64,000 bases of DNA, from positions 71,750,001-71,814,000 of the forward strand of contig NC_064834.1 of NCBI RefSeq assembly GCF_024166365.1. Reading direction: 5' to 3'. Positions 21,278-31,409 of the stretch are shown one piece after another; position 1 is the first letter of the stretch, and each line of letters begins with the position of its first letter. The translations under genes and the position numbers were made by a program. Source of the stretch: Elephas maximus indicus (taxonomy: Eukaryota; Chordata; Mammalia; Proboscidea; Elephantidae). The notes beneath the pieces were generated by a model that saw only the letters and a list, made by a program, of their open reading frames with translations, was not told the origin of the DNA and ran no database searches.

Positions 21278-22529
21278 ACTATTCTCCAGTGAGGCCTTCT
21301 CTACATGGGGCTCTCTTGTCCACCCCCACCCCAACCTCTCCTTCTGCCATCCATTGGGTACCCTCCCCTCTGCTCAAAACCCAGTCTCCTTAGCCAGCTC
21401 AAAAGTGCAGAAAATCTCAGAAGCCATTTGAGAGCTTTCAGTAGAGACAAGCCCAGCCTGGCCCCGCCCTGGTGCCATGGAAGAAATTTTAGCCTAAATA
21501 AGAAAAATTAAATTTCCTTTTCCCTCAAATTCCCTTCTATCTAGCCCTGCAACCCTCTTCCCTAAATCACACTGGTAAGCAACTTCAAACCTCCTGTGAG
21601 TCTCAGAAAAGTGTCTCTATATTTATCTACATCAAAGACCACACTCTCTAGAACGTGTGCTGCAGGACTGCCACAAAAACACGGGCTAATGGTAGGAGCC
21701 ATTTTACGGCACGTAACACTTCTTTTCTCTACAGCCTTTGGATAGCCTTTTGGATATACAGTCACTTAAACACTTTGTTCTTCCCCCTTTTAAAAGGATA
21801 ATTTCTCCCCCAGTATGGCAACTGACTGTAACAATATACGGAATCCACAGGGAAAACAGTTGAAACGTTTATTGATTCTCTACTTATTCTCTATTTTATT
21901 ATATTCATAAAATCTATTCTAATTGTACATAAAATCTCGGACAACTTACGGCCACAACTGTCTACTTAGCAGTTAATAAATCATGTCTTATTTCTGAGGA
22001 TTGCTCAACATAAGTACCAGGTCCACGGAAGCATGACCATCGTTTAAGTTGCCGTCAAGATAAAGCATAGCTTTTGCTGGTGCCTCACGTCCCGGCTGAG
22101 AGGCAATAGAATGCAGATCCTGTTTCTAAGAGCTGAGTCACATCTGGTTCTGGTTGTTAGTGGCCCACAGTGGCCCACGTTCATTACCACCTAATAGCCG
22201 CTTGGCCTGTGTCGGGGCTGCCTAGGGCCAAGACTGAGCCTGACACCCACATCTGTGAGCCTCTCACTGGCAGCCAGTATCAAATGCCACAGAAGGTCAA
22301 ACACCGGTCATCTAACCTAAGAGTCACAGACGTTGGTGCTGAACAGGCTGCTGGAGATCACAGGTGGAACTCCGAGGAGGTTGAAGCTGGGGTGATGACT
22401 CCAGGCTCATGGAAAACAAGCAGCCAGGAGGAAAGGGTCTTTCCTGGGGAGGGGCTGCAAATCCTGGGGGTGGGAACACAGACTCAAGCCAGACTGCTTG
22501 GGTGGGGGTGCCAGGTCTATCCCGAACCC
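21278..22529. other. Unassigned DNA, no gene seen
   Basis: Pyrimidine-rich at the left, otherwise featureless to me. A 122-codon plus-strand frame (22170-22538) has no recognisable domain and runs into a MIR. Confidence 0.4.
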
Positions 22530-22665
22530 ACTCACTAACTTCTCAGTGCCTCAGTTTCCTCATTTGTAAAATGGAGACAGTAGTATCTACCTCTATGGGT
22601 GGTTGTGAGGCTTAAATGAGTTTATATTTGTAATGCCCTTAGAATGGAGTCTAGAAAGTAAGTGG
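22530..22665 (+). mobile_element. MIR SINE
   Basis: 'gtgcctcagtttcctcattt', 'gtaaaatggagacagtag' and 'tgtgaggcttaaatgag' give the MIR core. It is followed by a short GATA/GATG run to about 22692. Confidence 0.85.
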
Positions 22666-23096
22666 GTAGGTAGATAGATGGACAGATGGATAATCTTTTC
22701 AATATATGAGAGTGGTTTTGAATTTTTCTCTTTTGAAGCCAAGAAATTCTTCCTTAAAATGAAATCATAGAAGCCACATGTACATGCGTATTGTTGTTAG
22801 TTGGTGTTGAGCCGGCTCCAACTCATGGCGAGCACAGGTACAACAGAATGAAACATTGCCCAGTCCTGTGCATCTTCACAGCCTTCACCTACACTTCAGT
22901 CCACTGTTGAGGCCGCTGTGTCCTCGGAGTGCCTTCCAATCTAGGGGGCTCATCTTCCAGCCCTATACTGGACAGTATTCTGTTGTGATTCATAGGGCTT
23001 TCATTGGCTAATTTTCAGAAGTAGATCACCAAGTCTTTTTTCTAGTCTGTCTTCGTCTGGCAGTTCTACTGCAACTTGTCTGCCATGAGTGACCCT

Positions 23097-23310
23097 CAAC
23101 CAAGCCAAAACAAATCCATTGCCATTGAGTCAATTCTGCCTCATAGCAACCATAAAGGACAGAGTAGAACTGCCCCATAAGGTTTCCAAGGCTTTAATCT
23201 TTACGGACACAGACCACCACATCTTTCTCTCACATAGCAACTGGTGGGTTTGAATCACCAACCTTTCAGTTAGTGGTCAAGCACTTAACCAGTGTGCCAC
23301 CAGGGATCCT
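23097..23310 (-). mobile_element. AfroSINE nested in the chimeric SINE
   Basis: Long-body subtype: 'ttgccattgagtcaattctg', 'aaggacagagtagaactgcc', 'gtgggtttgaatcaccaacc', 'gtgccaccagggatcc'. Flanked by TGAGTGACCCT (23086-23096) and TGGGTGACCCT (23311-23321). Confidence 0.95.
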
Positions 23311-23321
23311 TGGGTGACCCT

Positions 23322-23362
23322 ATACCTGCTGTTGTCAAGTCGATTCCAGCTCACAGCAACCC
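23322..23362 (-). mobile_element. 41-bp AfroSINE 3' end in the same target
   Basis: Consists only of 'ctgttgtcaagtcgattcc' and 'agctcacagcaaccc', the SINE 3' terminus. It lies between two copies of TGGGTGACCCT (23311-23321, 23363-23373), so it is a separate insertion that reused the target of its neighbour. Confidence 0.85.
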
Positions 23363-23545
23363 TGGGTGACCCTGCTAGTATTTAAATATCGGTGACATAG
23401 CCTTAGCTTCATAGCCACACTCAGGCCACCACAGTATGACAAACTGATGGATGGGTGGTGGATACACCTGTGTAAATACTTCAAAATCTGTGTGTGATGA
23501 AGATTTTTACAATTATTAAAATCAGGTATACTATACAATACTGGG

Positions 23546-23746
23546 GAGTCCCTGTGTGGTACAATGGTTAATGTGCTACTAACCAAAAGGTTGGAGGTTC
23601 AAGTCCACCCAGAGGCATCTCGAAAAAAGATCTGGCAATCTACTTCTGAAAACTCAGCCACTAAAAACCCTATAGGGCATGGTTCTGCTCTGACACATGT
23701 GGGTTCGCCATGAGTCGGAATCAATTTGACAGAAACCGGTTTGTAT
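23546..23746 (+). mobile_element. AfroSINE, 'ggagtccctg' subtype
   Basis: 'ggggagtccctgtgtgg', 'aaccaaaaggttggaggttc', 'ctggcaatctacttctg', 'gttcgccatgagtcgg'. The tail is short ('ccggtttgta'). Confidence 0.93.
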
Positions 23747-25019
23747 AATGCTGTAGGAGATTCACTCTACTGTGCCAGGTGAAGACAAAGCTCCTCCAGT
23801 TACGGTGGCTAGCCTGGGACAGCTCGAGGCTGAGGTCTCTTATGGAAACCCCGCACCATTACCTCCCAAGCCTGAAAGGGCTGAGGATGCGGGGCTGGCC
23901 CAGCAGTCAGGAGATGGAGCAGCTGATTCATGTGGGCTATGACCAGGCCAGCTCAGAAAAATTCTGAGGCAATGACCACTTGGCCTGGCAACCTTGGCCC
24001 GGCACCCTTGGCCCTCTAGAATTTCCATAGACAACACTAGAAGGATTGGCTTCTATCTTGTTAGCCTCTAAGCCAATATGGCTGCTCAAGAGAGGGAGCG
24101 GAGAGTTTACCCCATGTCTATGAGCCTGCCATCGAGGTCACAACTGACCCCAGTGGAGTCTGAGTGGAGGCTTGAACCAGGCTGTCTTCCTGGTGACAGG
24201 ACAGTCTCAGAACAGGCAGTCATCATGTAAGGCGTCTGAGGAATTTCCTGCCAGACTTAGAAAAATAGATGGGGGGGTGCACTTTGATCTCAGAGGTGGT
24301 CAGCACAGTACCTTGAGGAAGCCATACATTCCTTCTTTCTCATTCTGTTGAATGGAATATAAAAGGAAAAAACACATACATTTTTTTTTAGTCAAAGATT
24401 GTAGAAGGGAAAAACTCCAGAACCACTTTGTTGTTGTTGTTGTTGTTGTTGTTTGGTCTTTTTAAGGTTATAAGTATTTTTCTTCCTCACCCTTTGACGA
24501 TGGGTTGTGTTTGTTTTATGTTTTAGACATGATAAAATGTCTTCACTTTGGATCCTACTTGCTAAGAATTCATGATAATTCTGACAGAAATGTGACTGAG
24601 ATTAATTTGCACATCATTTGCTGGAAAGGGTACGTGCTCAGCAGATGCAGGAATTACTGCCAGGTCCATAATTCACACTACTGCTGGGTCTTTCACTGGT
24701 GGGGCTTTATAGATGGTAGTGATCCGCGTCGCAGACCACCCAATATGAAAATAAACTCAACCAATTCTTTCAACACATGACCAAACTGAATGAAACCCAC
24801 GGTTACAGGAGGGAGGCCCACTCTACACCACCATAGAGAGGCAACAACGTGCTTGTTGAATTTCCCTGTGGTTGACTTTCTGCCTCTCCAGACCCAGGAC
24901 AAAGGCAGCCCCTTAAAGGCAGACAGAAAGCTTGGGTCCAGTTCAAGCCTTTGTCACTTTAATTGTTAAGACTATCCTTCGTCTTTAGAGGTAACAATCC
25001 ATTTATGCAACATCTATTT
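23747..25019. other. Unassigned DNA with a GTT microsatellite
   Basis: No gene recognised. Open frames such as 23779-23967 and 24505-24780 lack domains. A (TTG)n run sits at 24428-24452. Confidence 0.4.
24428..24453. repeat. (TTG)8 microsatellite
   Basis: Eight uninterrupted TTG triplets followed by TT. Confidence 0.95.
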
Positions 25020-25330
25020 GGCAGATTATTCAATGGTCATTCAACAAACATTTTCTGAGCACCTAAGAAGTTCAAAATGAAGATTTAAAAAAAATTTTCC
25101 TTCTCTAAAGAGTCCCCAATCCTAGACTGACACTTACCAAGCTAAGAAGAAGCTCATAAGTGCTCAAATTTGAGGTAAGATTGATCTCAAAAGAACACAC
25201 AAGGAGGAAGAGAATGTAGGACAGCTCAGAGTAAGTGATGTTTAAAAGCTGAGTCTTAAGGGATAGGAAGAATTCATTTAATGGAGAAGTTAGGGAAGAA
25301 CATTCTAGATAGAGGAAACAATAAATACTT
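25020..25330 (-). mobile_element. L2 LINE 3' fragment, antisense
   Basis: Reverse complement of L2: 'cattcaacaaacattttctg', 'agcacctaagaag', 'aagctcataagtgctc', 'gaagaacattctagatagag'. Confidence 0.55.
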
Positions 25331-25336
25331 GTTAAA

Positions 25337-25489
25337 CTTGTTGCTGTTGAGTTGATTCCAACTCATAGTGACCCTATAGGACAGAGTAGAACCGCCCCAT
25401 AGAATCTCCAAGGAGTGCCTGGTGGATTCGAAATGTCAACCTTTTGGTTAGCAGCCATAGCACTTAACCACTATGCCACCAGGGTTTCC
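25337..25489 (-). mobile_element. AfroSINE, antisense
   Basis: 'ttgctgttgagttgattcc', 'ctataggacagagtagaacc', 'ttggttagcagccatagc', 'tatgccaccagggtttcc'. Short-body subtype. Confidence 0.95.
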
Positions 25490-26180
25490 TCATAGCACAC
25501 AGTAGGCTCAAAACATCTCTGTCAAATAAATATCAAAAAGCACATTCTTCCCTTATCAGCCAGGGAACCTCCCAGTATTCGGAAGCTTTGAGAACCCAGA
25601 ACATTCATTGAAAATGATAAATCAATATCTGAAAAAATGTGACTCAATGAAGCTTTATCAGAGAAACTTTTGTAAATGTTCCCCACCAAGATTAAAAACT
25701 GAATGTGGGTTCCACCTTATCGTTGTCTAATCGGAAATTTAAACTGAATGTAGACCAGAGAAAGCATGCCTTTAGACCCCAGAAAACATCCCATAACTGT
25801 CCTAGCAGACAAGCTTACATAAGGCCCACAGGATAAAACATGATGCCTTTCAATTTACAATAGAGTTTCTTATGGATACATTTGATTAGGAAGTTTGAAA
25901 GACAAAGTTTAAAAAAAAAAAAAGTAACAGGAATGGTGGAAAAGCCATTATATAAGGAATAATGTTAGAACAAGTAAAAATAAAAGTAATTAAAAAAAAT
26001 TTTTTTTAAAGGAGTTAGTTTCACCCAGCAAATTTCATTATAAAATTAAAAAGTCACTGGACCATAGATCTCTTAAGAGTCAGCACTTGTCCCTAGCACA
26101 TGCTAGACCATTGTCCTCTCGGAAGAAAAAGCATGTAACATAGGGTCAGTCACTCCCTACAGCCAGCATTGTAACTGAAG
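25490..26180. other. AT-rich unassigned DNA
   Basis: No element or gene recognised. Contains a poly(A) run at 25910-25923 and a palindromic A8T8 at 25992-26007. Confidence 0.4.
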
Positions 26181-26396
26181 TCTATTCCCCATTGCCTTTG
26201 AGTCAATTCCTACTCACAGCAACCCTATAGGACAGAGTAGAACTGCCCCATAGGGGTTCCAAGGCTGTAAATCTTTAAGGAAGCAGACTGCCACATCTTT
26301 TCTCCCGTAGAGCAGCTGGTGGGTTTGAACCACCAACCTGTCGTTTAGAAGCCAATTAGCAGCCAAGCACTTAACCACTGCACGACCAGGGCTCCT
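26181..26396 (-). mobile_element. AfroSINE, long-body subtype, antisense
   Basis: 'ttgcctttgagtcaattcc', 'ctataggacagagtagaac', 'aagcagactgccacatc', 'gtgggtttgaaccaccaacc', 'cgaccagggctcct'. A short internal duplication 'aagccaattagcagccaag' sits near the A box. Confidence 0.93.
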
Positions 26397-26974
26397 TAGG
26401 TCTCCTTGAAAATACTGATTGGAAGTCCTAAGAGGACTGGGAAACAAAGTACAGCTGGTACCCAGGATCTTACTTGGGGGCCATTGCTTGGCAGAAGGGG
26501 GTGCACCTCTCTCAGGTGGAATAAGAGAAGGCCCCGCCCCCGACCCGTGTACTGAAGCATAACCATCCCCAGAATTCTTTGCCCAAGATTTGAAATGAAC
26601 CCAAGCAAAAAAAATTGCGATTCAAAAACTCTGGCTTCCCTCTTTTTATTTTATTCTTTAGCTCTGCACATCACTGCTTCCCTGTTCCGGCCCAGCCCTG
26701 CCAAAACACACACAGAGGCCTGTTCTCACGGTGCTGCCCGCCACCAGGAGCAGAAGTTCCAGGAAGCCTTCTTGTGAAATCAAAGCTGCATTTGCATACC
26801 CAAGAGAGTTAGAGAAAGGTCATGTGATGTCCTCAAGGTTTAGGTGCCCGGTTTTACATCTAAGAGAGATTTATCTGAGTTTGTGAGGACCTTCTGCTCT
26901 AGAGGCCTCTGGGCATAGCCCTGACTTCCCTCCACCTCCTTCAGCAGCATCAAGAGGTCTTTAATAAGGGCCTC
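26397..26974. other. Unassigned DNA, no gene seen
   Basis: No recognisable repeat or exon. Short frames only. Confidence 0.4.
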
Positions 26975-26984
26975 AAAATGACTT

Positions 26985-27163
26985 GGAGTCCCTGGGTGCT
27001 GCTATCCAAAGGGTTGGAAGTTCGAGTCTACCCAGAGATGCCTCAGAAGAAAGGCCTAATCATCTGCTTTCACGACAGCCATTGAAAACCCTATGGAGGT
27101 CAGTTCTACTCAGACACACATGGGGTCGCCATGAGTCAGGGCTGATTCGGCAGCGACTGGTTA
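26985..27163 (+). mobile_element. AfroSINE with 10-bp target duplication, internally deleted head
   Basis: 'ggagtccctgggtgctgc' jumps directly to 'caaagggttggaagttcg', so most of the sequence between the A and B boxes is missing. The body 'catctgctttcacgacag' and end 'ggtcgccatgagtcaggg' follow. Flanked by AAAATGACTT at 26975-26984 and 27164-27173. Confidence 0.95.
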
Positions 27164-27269
27164 AAAATGACTTCCTAGAACTTTGAATCACTAGACCCCA
27201 GCTAACTCCAATTCTCAATTTTTGACAGGTCTTTGGTTTGTTCCTATTCGACCCCACCCCACACCCATG

Positions 27270-27366
27270 GAATTTGCATTTCTACCCCAGATATACTGAA
27301 TCAGAATCTACATTTTAACAATACATAGCTTATGATTCAGTATATCTGGGGTGGAAATGCAAATTC
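27270..27366. repeat. 34-bp inverted repeat with 29-bp loop
   Basis: Arms 27270-27303 and 27333-27366 are reverse complements at 33 of 34 positions. The only mismatch would be a U:G pair in RNA. The left arm and part of the loop ('accccagatatactgaatc', 'agaatctacattttaac') resemble the middle of an old hAT-Charlie MER element ('accccagacctactgaatc'). Confidence 0.85.
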
Positions 27367-27499
27367 TCAGCAGTGGGTTGAACTGGACTGAATCCAGTTT
27401 GAAGCCCTGATTTTCAAACCTTCTAGCTTGTATATCGATTTAAATTAAAAAGGAGGTTTGGGGGTGACAAATAGCAACAAGCCAATAATAAAAGCAGGA

Positions 27500-27628
27500 G
27501 TGTTGCTGAGCACCTACCCTGTACCCACCAGTGTTCTAAGCATTGGACATGGACTATCTGAGTTAATTGTCACGGAAACCCTTCAAGATTGCCACTATTA
27601 TTATCGCCATTTTACAAACGAGGAAATT
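27500..27628 (-). mobile_element. MIR SINE, antisense, left part
   Basis: 'gctgagcacctaccctgtac', 'cagtgttctaagcattgg', 'tattattatcgccattttac' and 'aaacgaggaaattg' are a MIR in reverse. It continues at 27736 after a SINE insertion. Confidence 0.85.
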
Positions 27629-27643
27629 GAAACTTAAAGAGGT

Positions 27644-27720
27644 CCCTGGGTGGCATAAATGGTTTGTGCTCAACTACTAATCTAAATGTTGGCGGTTTGA
27701 ACCCACCGAGCTGCACCTCA
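27644..27720 (+). mobile_element. 77-bp AfroSINE head only, with 15-bp target duplication
   Basis: Contains the tRNA-like part only: 'ccctgggtggcataaatgg' (A-box region), 'ctcaactactaatctaaatg', 'ggcggtttgaacccacc' (B-box region), ending 'gagctgcacctca'. The SINE body, the RTE-like 3' end and the tail are missing. The exact 15-bp duplication GAAACTTAAAGAGGT (27629-27643, 27721-27735) proves a single insertion of this short form. Confidence 0.95.
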
Positions 27721-27735
27721 GAAACTTAAAGAGGT

Positions 27736-27800
27736 TACAAGCAACTTGCCAAAGATGCACAGTCAGGGGCAGAGTCAAAATTCTAAGCGTTTATCCATAG
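27736..27800 (-). mobile_element. MIR SINE, antisense, right part
   Basis: 'tacaagcaacttgccaaag', 'atgcacagtcaggggcag' and 'agtcaaaattctaagc' continue the MIR. Confidence 0.8.
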
Positions 27801-27955
27801 ACTAGAGCAGAAGCTGGGTTTGTCCAAAAAGAGTATACCAGTCATATCTAACACACTCTGTATTTATGGAGCTATAAGAATGGAAGTACATAAGGTCATA
27901 TTAAGGCCACGTTGTTGGTGGTTTGTTTGTTTTTAATTATTATTATTTCATTATG

Positions 27956-28051
27956 GCAGGAAACCCTGGTGGCGTAGTGGTTAAGTGCTACGGCTGCTAA
28001 CCAAAGGGTCGCCAGCTTGAATCCGCCAGGCGCTCCTTGGATTTTGGGGGG
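27956..28051 (+). mobile_element. AfroSINE head only, with 11-bp target duplication
   Basis: 'gaaaccctggtggcgtagtg', 'ctacggctgctaaccaaagg', 'cagcttgaatccgccaggcg', 'ctccttggattttgggggg'. It stops just after the tRNA-like head. Flanked by ATTTCATTATG at 27945-27955 and 28052-28062. This is a second 3'-lacking copy, 225 bp from the first. Confidence 0.93.
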
Positions 28052-28070
28052 ATTTCATTATGTTCATTAT

Positions 28071-28242
28071 GGAGCCCTGGTGGCACAGTGGTTAAGAGCT
28101 CAGCTGCTAACCAAAAGGTCGGCAGTTCGAATCCACCAGCCAGTCCATGGAAACCCTATGGGGCAGTTCTACTCTGTCCTATAGGGTCGCTATGAGTCGG
28201 AGTTGACTCGACGGCAAAGGGTTTGGTTTTTTGGGTTTTTTT
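28071..28242 (+). mobile_element. AfroSINE, near consensus
   Basis: Little-decayed full-length copy: 'ggagccctggtggcacagtg', 'ggtcggcagttcgaatccac', 'ggggcagttctactctgtcc', 'tagggtcgctatgagtcgg', 'ggtttggttttttggg'. One of the youngest-looking copies in the window. Confidence 0.97.
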
Positions 28243-28773
28243 TCCTGTTATACTGTGCCATCAGGAAAGAGATTCAATGATCATAAAACAATTTTCCAAC
28301 AAGAATTAAAATTGCGTAGACGTCCTTGCTGACCCTTGGAAGACTAAATTAACAAGATCCCCGGCGTCCCAAGCCCACCCATTCAGAGGCTTGAGTCTTT
28401 CTCAGGCCTTCACGGTGATCATTTCCATGTGACTGAATTTCACACGCCGGCCAACAAGTTCTGACCTCTGTTCCCAAACGAGGGCTTGTCTTCTAGGAAT
28501 TAGCACAGCAGCAGAGGCATCTGAAATGTAATCACCCAGAGTATAAATGCACAAATAGGATTTTCTGTTTTATGGGACCTGAAATACAAGGCCCAGTTTT
28601 CTCAGGCCATCATTTTTTTGTACGTGACCCAGAGTATAACATCCTGGTATCATTTTGAGAAACTGTACTAGGGAGTCAGAGAAACCTGGCCCTGCATCCC
28701 AGCCAGCAGCACGAGTCTGTTCCCAGGGTAATCCTATTCAGGTAAGGAGGAAGAGACACAAAGCATTGGCTAA
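28243..28773. other. Unassigned DNA, no gene seen
   Basis: No element or exon recognised. Confidence 0.4.
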
Positions 28774-28781
28774 TAGGATTG

Positions 28782-29159
28782 CCCACCACCTGTCTGTCAG
28801 TTTGTCACACTGTCACAGCCTACTTGTTGCTATGGTGCTGGAAGCTATGCCAGGTATTTCAAATATCAGCAGGATCACCCATGGTGGACAGGTTTCAGAC
28901 TAGAAAGAAACGCCTGGTAATCTACTGCTGAAAAGTAGGCAATGAAAACCCTGTGGAGCACAACAGAATATTGTCTAATATGGTTCTGGAAGATGAGCCC
29001 ACTAGGCTGGAAGGCCCTCAAAATACAGTGGCTGCAAAAGTAGACTTGAGCACATTAGTGACAGTGAAGATGGTATGGGATCGGGCAGCGTTTCGTCCTG
29101 TTGTACATGGGGTCGCCACGAGTCAGAGCCAACTCAACGGCAGCTGACGACTACAACCG
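28782..29159 (+). mobile_element. Chimeric SINE, full length (378 bp)
   Basis: Starts 'cccaccacctgtctgtc'. Head to about 28905 ('atttcaaatatcagcagg', 'cacccatggtggacaggttt'), AfroSINE-like segment about 28906-28968 ('cctggtaatctactgctg', 'tgaaaaccctgtggagcac'), linker with 'ggaagatgagcccactagg', RTE end from about 29026 ('gtttcgtcctgttgtacatg', 'cagctgacgactacaacc'). Flanked by TAGGATTG (28774-28781) and TATGATTG (29160-29167), one mismatch. Confidence 0.85.
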
Positions 29160-29167
29160 TATGATTG

Positions 29168-29642
29168 TGGGACAGGAAAAGATTTGGGAGCGGTGAAGCC
29201 TCTCTTCTTCCTTCCCCATCTGTTCCCATCATGGAACTGATAGCACAAGACAGGCTGGGGCTGCTATGAGCAGAGAAAGGATCGTAGATCTAGAACAACT
29301 GGACAGAATGGGTTTTTTTAGTCCATCGGGAATCTTTAGGCATCTGACTTCTTACACATTTCTTGGTGGTGGTGGTGTTTATCCTGTTGAGGGCTTACTG
29401 AAGGGGTCTTTGCTTATTAGAGTTTATAGTATTTGGAAGCCTTTGCACGTATGAGATTATTAGAATTCCTGGCAGAGGTGAGGGGTTATCTTCCTGCCCC
29501 TAGAGCTTCCTCAATATTGTAAAATCCCAGTTTCTAGAGTCCTTAAAAATAATTCTTTACCAGATGTGTGAAGTACTCACACACATCACACATAGACAAA
29601 AGCCACAACAAATGGACAATAGGCTTCTATTGGAAGAACTCA
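29168..29642. other. Unassigned DNA, no gene seen
   Basis: No repeat or exon recognised. Includes a short GGTGGTGGTG run near 29365. Confidence 0.4.
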
Positions 29643-29838
29643 GGAGTACCTGTTTGTTGCAAACTGTTAAAGCTCTTGGCTGCTAACCTCTACCCAGAGT
29701 TGCCTGAGAAGAAAGACCTGATGATCTACTTCCCAAAAATCAGCCGCTGGAAATCTTGCAGAGCACAGCTCTACTCTGCCACACGTGGGGTCGCCACGGG
29801 TTGGAACTGACTTTCGGACAACTGGTTTTTGTTTTTAA
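29643..29838 (+). mobile_element. AfroSINE, 'ggagtacctg' subtype, B box lost
   Basis: 'aggagtacctgtttgttgc', 'cttggctgctaacctc', then 'tacccagagttgcctgag', 'gatgatctacttcccaaaaa', 'ggggtcgccacgggttgg'. The stretch that normally holds the B box is deleted after 'gctgctaacc'. Confidence 0.92.
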
Positions 29839-30669
29839 CTGGAACATCTCAGGTGGCTCCCACTATGGAAGGGCCACTACCTGGAGGCATCGCTTTCCTT
29901 TGGTGTATTGAGATTGGTCTCCCCGTAGCTTCCACCCACTTCTCCTGGTATGCCCTTTGGTACCACCGTAAATGAAGAAATCCAGTCCCTCAGTCAGTGT
30001 TGGTTCTTGGTCTCTGTCTTTCCATGGGAAGTCAGCCCATCTGGCTGTGAAGGTATCTTTGGTTCAAATCAGATAGGAAGGACAGTTTTGCAAATAAACT
30101 ATTGAGGAAAGAAACCACTCACTTATCTACCACAAATCACTCACCTTCTCCTCCTACAGAAACCACAAGACAAAAGGACTTGGTGAAGTTTCTTATCTTC
30201 TCATATTCCTAACTGATTAGGTTCTTCTTTAGCCCATCAAGGTGTTCCTCAGAACATTAGAATATCAGAACTGGAAGGAGCAAGCACAGAGGCCTTATAC
30301 TGGGAGGGAATACTAAGGCTCAAGGATGTCAAATGCCTTGCCCAAAGTTATATCCGCAGGGGTCAACAAAGCTGTGGACAGAATCCAGGCCTCCTGTCCC
30401 CCAGGCCCAGGCTCTTTTCTTTCTCTTACGTTGCTGTCTCTTCAGTCAAAATGGCACACTGGTCCAGAATTTTATTTTCTATAACGGGTATGGAATTTTC
30501 CTATGTACCTGTGATGACCATATTTCCTGAACCAAAATAGGGACACGTTGTCTCCCAAGTATGAGTGAGCCTCGGGAGGCGATGGAGAATATTTGACGCT
30601 GGAACTGTTCCAAATAAATTGCGCTGTATACTTACACTGCAGGAGGAAGACAAGGAAATATGCTTTGTC
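29839..30669. other. Unassigned DNA, no gene seen
   Basis: No gene recognised. Short frames on both strands at 30333-30717 lack domains. Confidence 0.4.
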
Positions 30670-30860
30670 TATATAACAAGGAAAGGACTCAGTGAGATGG
30701 ATTGGCATAAAAGCCACAACAATGGACTCAAACTCACCAACGATCTTAAAGATGGCATGGGACCAGGCAACATTTTGTTCTGCTTTTAATTTTTTTTTTT
30801 ATACACAAGGTCACCATGAGCTGGAGCCAACTCGGCAGTAACAAACTAACAACAACAACA
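30670..30860 (+). mobile_element. RTE LINE 3' end
   Basis: 'ggactcagtgagatggattg', 'gccacaacaatggactc', 'atgggaccaggcaacatttt', 'aacaaactaacaacaac'. An internal T-run replaces part of the usual 'gttgtacatag'. Confidence 0.85.
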
Positions 30861-31029
30861 TACCTCAAGGAACTGATACAAGTACAGGAGATAATATGAG
30901 AAAATGTGAAATAAATTGTGAAGCACCATTTCCTGTGCCTGATGGCTCATTTGCTTTTCTCAGGCTGTTCCTTGTACCTGGAGCGTCCTCTTCCCCTTCA
31001 GCGGGTTTCACATGCTCAGAGCACAAGGC

Positions 31030-31185
31030 TTGGTCTGAGTGCCAGAGCAGGAGTTTGGAGTCAGTCTTGACCTGGGTCAAATCTTGGCTTTGACTTTTGA
31101 CCTAAAACATTCCCTTTCTGGCCCTTGGTTTCTTCATCTATACAGCAGGGATAATAATTGCTGCTATTAAGAGCTAAACTAGCAA
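31030..31185 (+). mobile_element. MIR SINE
   Basis: 'tttggagtcagtcttgacc', 'tgggtcaaatcttggctttg' and 'ggtttcttcatctatacagc' match MIR. Upstream sequence from about 30930 has an L2-like flavour ('gctgttccttgtacctgg'). Confidence 0.75.
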
Positions 31186-31409
31186 ATCCAAAAGTTATGT
31201 AGAATGCATTGATATCATTCAATAGATTATTTTCCTAGTTACATCTTATCTGGACTAGTACTATATTGTTTTACAAAAATTATTCAAAGGGAGAGTGATT
31301 AATATCATGGTAAGCTAAGAGGCAGAAATCAAGAGACCAGAATTAAAGAGTAGGTAAGGAATTTTATACTGAATCAAAAAAATTAAAATGAGCCATCAAG
31401 CCCCACATT

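Larger units (their letters stand above)
22791..23461 (-). mobile_element. Chimeric SINE, antisense, split by two SINE insertions
   Basis: The plus strand shows the RTE end ('ttgttgttagttggtg', 'gaatgaaacattgcccag'), linker ('ctaggggg', 'ttctgttgtgattcataggg'), AfroSINE segment ('attttcagaagtagatcacc'), and head ending at 'gatgggtggtgg'. Removing the inserted 23097-23373 leaves about 394 bp, close to the other copies. Confidence 0.85.

Noticed and set aside
25992-26007. A8T8 palindrome as a fourth A(n)T(n) insertion
   Set aside because: Short, lies in AT-rich DNA, and lacks a flanking duplication or a known empty site.
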